From Pseudoalteromonas espejiana DSM 9414 (GTDB lineage Bacteria; Pseudomonadota; Gammaproteobacteria; Enterobacterales; Alteromonadaceae), in the NCBI RefSeq assembly GCF_002221525.1, contig NZ_CP011028.1, forward strand, positions 2,181,001 to 2,245,000: 64,000 nucleotides of DNA, written 5' to 3'. Each line of letters opens with the position of its first letter. Positions within the stretch are counted from its first letter, which is position 1. Below, piece by piece: positions 60,804 to 64,000 of this stretch. The notes beneath the pieces were generated by a model, which was given only the letters and a program-made list of their open reading frames with translations, was not told the origin of the DNA and did no database searches. The position numbers were made by a program, and so were the translations under genes.

Positions 60804-62249
60804 ATGGCATATCAAGAGCAAAATCAAGCAACTATTTACTGGCACGACTACGAGACCTGGGGGGCGAGCCCTCAAAAGGATAAGCCGAGCCAATTTGCAG
60901 GTATTCGTACCGATCTTGATTTAAATATAATTGGCGAGCCGCTTATTGAATATTGTAAGCCGCAGGCGGATTACTTACCTCACCCTGAGGCATGTTTAAT
61001 TACGGGTATAACTCCACAAGTGGCGATGAAAAAAGGCTTAGTTGAAGCTGACTTTATAGCAAAAATTCATGCCGAATTTAGTGCGCCAAACACCTGTGTG
61101 GCTGGTTATAACAGTATTCGCTTTGACGACGAAGTAAGTCGCTATAGCTTTTACCGTAACTTTTACGACCCATACGAGCGTGAATATAAAAACAATAATA
61201 GCCGCTGGGATATTATTGATTTAGTACGCGCTTGCTATGCACTTCGCCCTGAAGGCATTGAATGGCCGTTAAAAGAAGACGGTAGCCCAAGCTTTAAGCT
61301 TGAGCATTTAACAGTAGCTAATGGCATTGAACACGCTGCTGCGCACGATGCGCTAAGCGATGTAACCGCCACAATTGCACTGGCTAAACTAATAAAAGAA
61401 AAACAGCCAAAGCTTTATAACTTCTTTTTTGGGCTCCGCAATAAAAAAGCGCTCGGTGATTTAGTTGATGTATTTAACATGACGCCGCTTGTACATACTT
61501 CATCGCGTATTCCTGCAACGCAGGGTTGTACTACGTGGGTTGCGCCTATGAGCTTTCATCCGGTAAATAAAAACGCGGTTATTTGTTTTGATTTAACCCA
61601 AAGCCCGCAAGTGTTACTGGATTTAAACGTAGAAGAGCTACGTAAACGTTTATACACCAAACGCGTTGATTTAGCCGAGGGCGATTTACCTGTTGGTTTA
61701 AAGCTGGTGCATTTAAACAAGTGCCCTATTTTAGCGCCTGCTAAAACTTTATTACCAGAAAACGCAGCCCGTTTAGGAATTGACCGTGAGCAATGCCTTG
61801 CGAATTTAGCTATTTTAAAAGCCAATACCGAGCTTCGCGATAAAGTAACTGAAGTATTTAACGAAAAAGGCGATTACAGCGCGACTACTAACGTTGATTA
61901 CTTACTTTACGATGGTTTTACAAGCCACGCCGACAAAGCAAAATTTGCGATTATACGTGATGCTAAACCAGATGAGTTAGCGGGCTTAAATTTAGATTTT
62001 GAAGATAAAAAGTTTAATACATTACTCTTTAGATACCGTGCACGAAACTGGCCTGAAACACTAAACCAGCAAGAACTTGATCAATGGCGCCAGTATTGCC
62101 AAAACAAGCTAATGCACGGGGAAGATCAACCCTCAATTAGCGCACAAGATTTTATGATCACCCTTGAAAACTTGGCCCATGAGCACGACGACAGCGAAAA
62201 GAACCTGACCATTTTAAAGGCGCTTTATAACTACGCACAGAGCATGTAA
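60804..62249 (+). CDS. sbcB: exodeoxyribonuclease I
   Basis: 481 residues, close to the 475 of the E. coli enzyme. The DEDDh exonuclease domain has TIYWHDYETWGASPQKDKPSQFAGIRTD (motif I), GYNSIRFDDEVSRYSFYRNFYDPYEREY (motif II), and HAAAHDALSDVTATIALAKLI (motif III with the His). The SH3-like and C-terminal helical extensions of ExoI follow. It degrades single-stranded DNA 3' to 5' and serves recombination and mismatch repair. The gene stands alone with a strong terminator. Confidence 0.95.
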   Translation: MAYQEQNQATIYWHDYETWGASPQKDKPSQFAGIRTDLDLNIIGEPLIEYCKPQADYLPHPEACLITGITPQVAMKKGLVEADFIAKIHAEFSAPNTCVAGYNSIRFDDEVSRYSFYRNFYDPYEREYKNNNSRWDIIDLVRACYALRPEGIEWPLKEDGSPSFKLEHLTVANGIEHAAAHDALSDVTATIALAKLIKEKQPKLYNFFFGLRNKKALGDLVDVFNMTPLVHTSSRIPATQGCTTWVAPMSFHPVNKNAVICFDLTQSPQVLLDLNVEELRKRLYTKRVDLAEGDLPVGLKLVHLNKCPILAPAKTLLPENAARLGIDREQCLANLAILKANTELRDKVTEVFNEKGDYSATTNVDYLLYDGFTSHADKAKFAIIRDAKPDELAGLNLDFEDKKFNTLLFRYRARNWPETLNQQELDQWRQYCQNKLMHGEDQPSISAQDFMITLENLAHEHDDSEKNLTILKALYNYAQSM

Positions 62250-62283
62250 TTTGCTTTAGCCTTACTTGTAAAACGCATATAAA

Positions 62284-62321
62284 AACACGACGCTTTAGTG
62301 ATAAAGCGTCGCGTTTTTTTG
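62284..62321 (+). terminator. terminator of sbcB
   Basis: CGACGCTTTA, loop GTGA, TAAAGCGTCG, followed by a run of seven T. Confidence 0.9.
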
Positions 62322-62334
62322 TTTGAATTATTAT

Positions 62335-63180
62335 GGGCTTCGCCCATCACGCAAGCAAGCTTAGCGTCTACGGGTAAAACCCATATCTTCACCTTAGTGG
62401 TAGACGTTGAGCTTGCTCACGTGAAAAGCGCAGCTTTTAATTGCTTAGTAAAACACTACTCACAAAGAGGAGTGAATGAGGAGAAAATGAGAAAATATAA
62501 GCCAAAAATAGCTTTGGCTATTCACTTCCTCTAAAAGCGCAGCGCCTCATAAACTCTTTGTGAATAAATCACTTTACGGGCTTTATCCGTCACGCAAGCA
62601 AGCTTCGCGTCTACAGGTAAAACCCATATCTACACCTTGGTGGTAGACGTTGAGCTTGCTCACGTGAAAAGCGCAGCTTTTAATTGCTTAAATAAAACAC
62701 TATTCACAAAGAGAAGTGAATGAGGAGTAAATGAGAAAACATAAAGACCAACAACAATCTTTTTAGAACTATTACTGCCTCTAGAGCGAAGCGCCTCTTA
62801 CCCTCTTTGTGAATAAATCACTTTACGGGTTTTATCCGTCACGCAAGCAAGCTTCGCGTCTACAAGTAAAACCCATATCTACACCTTCGCGGTAGACGTT
62901 GAGCTTGCTCACGTGAAAAGCGCAGCTTTTAATTGCTTAAGTAAAACACTACTCACAAAGAGGAGTGAATGAGGAGAAAATGAGAAAACATAAGCCAAAA
63001 ATAGCTTTGGCTATTCACTTCCTCTAAAAGCGCAGCGCCTTATAACCTCTTTGTGAATTAATCACTTTACGGGCTTTGCCCATCACGCAAGCAAGCTTGG
63101 CATCTGCATGTAAAACCACATCTACACCTTAGTGGTAGACGTAGAGCTTGCTCACGTGAAAAGCGAAGCTTTTAATCTTT
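62335..63180. repeat. tandem array of ~244-bp structured repeats (3.4 copies)
   Basis: The marker CACGCAAGCAAGCTT recurs at 62348, 62591, 62840 and 63084, giving periods of 243, 249 and 244 bases. Each unit holds two imperfect inverted repeats: GCAAGCTTAGCGTCTAC with GTAGACGTTGAGCTTGC, and CTCACAAAGAG with CTCTTTGTGAA. Copies 1 and 3 share an AGCCAAAAATAGCTTTGGCT hairpin that copy 2 lacks. The last copy is partial. It fills the 945-base gap between sbcB and the dehydrogenase gene. No convincing reading frame; frames inside follow the repeat, not a protein. Confidence 0.9.
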
Positions 63181-63194
63181 TAAAATGTGAAACG

Positions 63195-64000
63195 TTATTT
63201 TTTATGCAGCGCTTCTATTCGTGCAAGTAAGCTTGAGGTATCGTATCGGCCGCCGCCAAGGGCTTGTACATCGGCGTAGTATTGATCGACCGTTGCAGTC
63301 ATCGGTAAAGTAGCGCCGTTGTTTTTAGCTTCATCAAGCGCAATACCTAAATCTTTACGCATCCAATCTACCGCAAAGCCAAACTCGTATTCACCTGCCC
63401 ACATTGTTTTGTAGCGGTTTTCCATTTGCCACGAGCCAGCTGCACCTTTTGAAATGGTTTCAATTACTTTTTCGCCATCAAGGCCTGCTTGCTTTGCAAA
63501 ATGTAGACCTTCTCCTAAGCCTTGCACAACACCTGCTATACAAATTTGATTAACCATTTTACATAATTGGCCAGAACCAACTTCGCCTAGCAACTGGCTA
63601 AAACGGCTAAATGCCGCCATTACAGGCTGTGCTTTTGCAAATACAGCTTCATTGCCACCGGCCATTACCGTTAAAACACCATTTTCGGCGCCAGCTTGGC
63701 CGCCAGATACTGGCGCATCTATAAAGTCGATATTTTGCAGAGCTGCCTTTGCTGCTACTTCGCGGGCTACCTCAGCAGAAGTTGTTGTATGATCAACTAA
63801 TATTGTGTGTGGCAGCATGCCCGCTAAAACACCATCATCACCGTATACTACCGAGCGTAAATCGTCATCGTTACCAACACACATAAAAACGATATCTGCG
63901 TTGCTGGCAGCCTCACGTGGAGTAGGTGCAAAGCGCCCGCTAAATTCTTCAGCCCATTTTTGAGCTTTTGCCTGAGTACGGTTATATACGCATACGCTGT
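63195..64000 (-). CDS. beta-hydroxyacid dehydrogenase (GarR/MmsB-like), 5' partial
   Basis: The frame stays open to the end of the window, so the start and the N-terminal NAD(P)-binding glycine motif are missing. Visible are VYNRTQAKAQKWAEEF, ADIVFMCVGND, FIDAPVSGGQAGAENGVLTVMAGG, and GSGQLCKMVNQICIAGVVQGLGEGL with the catalytic Lys. This is the 3-hydroxyisobutyrate/2-hydroxy-3-oxopropionate (tartronate semialdehyde) reductase family; which substrate is used cannot be decided here. It reads toward the tandem repeat array. Confidence 0.88.
   Translation of the reverse strand, partial: SVCVYNRTQAKAQKWAEEFSGRFAPTPREAASNADIVFMCVGNDDDLRSVVYGDDGVLAGMLPHTILVDHTTTSAEVAREVAAKAALQNIDFIDAPVSGGQAGAENGVLTVMAGGNEAVFAKAQPVMAAFSRFSQLLGEVGSGQLCKMVNQICIAGVVQGLGEGLHFAKQAGLDGEKVIETISKGAAGSWQMENRYKTMWAGEYEFGFAVDWMRKDLGIALDEAKNNGATLPMTATVDQYYADVQALGGGRYDTSSLLARIEALHKK

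Noticed and set aside
62298..62534. 78-codon open frame in the repeat region
   Set aside because: It lies fully inside the first tandem repeat unit, has no ribosome-binding site, and the same frame is not kept open in the other units.
62335..63180. CRISPR array
   Set aside because: The repeated unit is about 244 bases and contiguous. There are no short direct repeats alternating with unique spacers, and no cas gene.
1..64000. rRNA, tRNA or known riboswitch
   Set aside because: No cloverleaf with a TTC-arm signature, no rRNA-like stretch and no familiar riboswitch core was noticed by eye. A covariance scan was not possible here.

Overview
The window is AT-rich chromosomal DNA of a marine gammaproteobacterium. 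Gene content and protein character (paired TonB-dependent receptors, flavin-dependent halogenase-like proteins beside glycosidases, FabR-type lipid control, SbcB, PhoQ-like kinase) point to Pseudoalteromonas or a close Alteromonadales relative. This assignment is inferred from protein families, not from a marker gene. No rRNA or tRNA gene was seen.

Layout. 1-4.9 kb: 3' end of a PhoQ-like sensor kinase, a small periplasmic protein, an AI-2E-type permease, a TIGR01777 epimerase and a diguanylate cyclase. 4.9-12.8 kb: first beta-glucan cluster, with a GH3 lipoprotein and a GluP-type MFS transporter divergent from GH1 beta-glucosidase, a GPH symporter and a LacI regulator. 12.9-26.8 kb: housekeeping and accessory genes (DUF2987-like, Bax, dGTPase-like, prolyl oligopeptidase, two-gene desaturase operon with two FabR/DesT-like operators, IlvE, TonB receptor, PQQ-type sugar dehydrogenase). 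27.0-30.4 kb: five gene cassettes, all on the + strand, separated by attC sites, with no integrase in the window. 30.4-33.7 kb: GNAT, SDR, Mpo1-like, Crp/Fnr and lipoprotein genes. 34.0-47.5 kb: second beta-glucan locus, with a TonB receptor behind two perfect LacI-type operators, two halogenase-like flavoproteins, GH3, and a divergent GH1-GPH-LacI set paralogous to the first cluster. 48.0-53.2 kb: two convergent histidine kinase/response regulator pairs, one regulator carrying GGDEF and EAL domains. 53.3-60.5 kb: a PilY1-like stub, three paralogous small secreted proteins with a conserved leader, an M23 peptidase, a YrhK-like gene cut by a MITE, an SPFH pair and a CPA1 antiporter. 60.8-64 kb: sbcB, a tandem array of ~244-bp structured repeats, and a partial beta-hydroxyacid dehydrogenase.

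How the genes work together. The two glucan clusters look like a duplicated, partly redundant route for beta-1,3/1,4-glucan oligosaccharides: outer-membrane uptake (TonB receptor), trimming by GH3 lipoproteins, inner-membrane import (GPH and GluP transporters), cytoplasmic GH1 hydrolysis and LacI control. The operators differ between the clusters (TGTAAGCGCTTTCA in one, TGGAAGCGCTTCCA in the other), so the two regulators may have separated their targets.

The most unusual non-coding content is the cassette array, whose cassette ends are complementary in the way integron recombination predicts; a 145-bp cruciform-forming element just before it; a 265-311 bp MITE in two copies, one inside a terminator hairpin and one inside a gene; the triplicated leader and protein family; and the long tandem repeat after sbcB.
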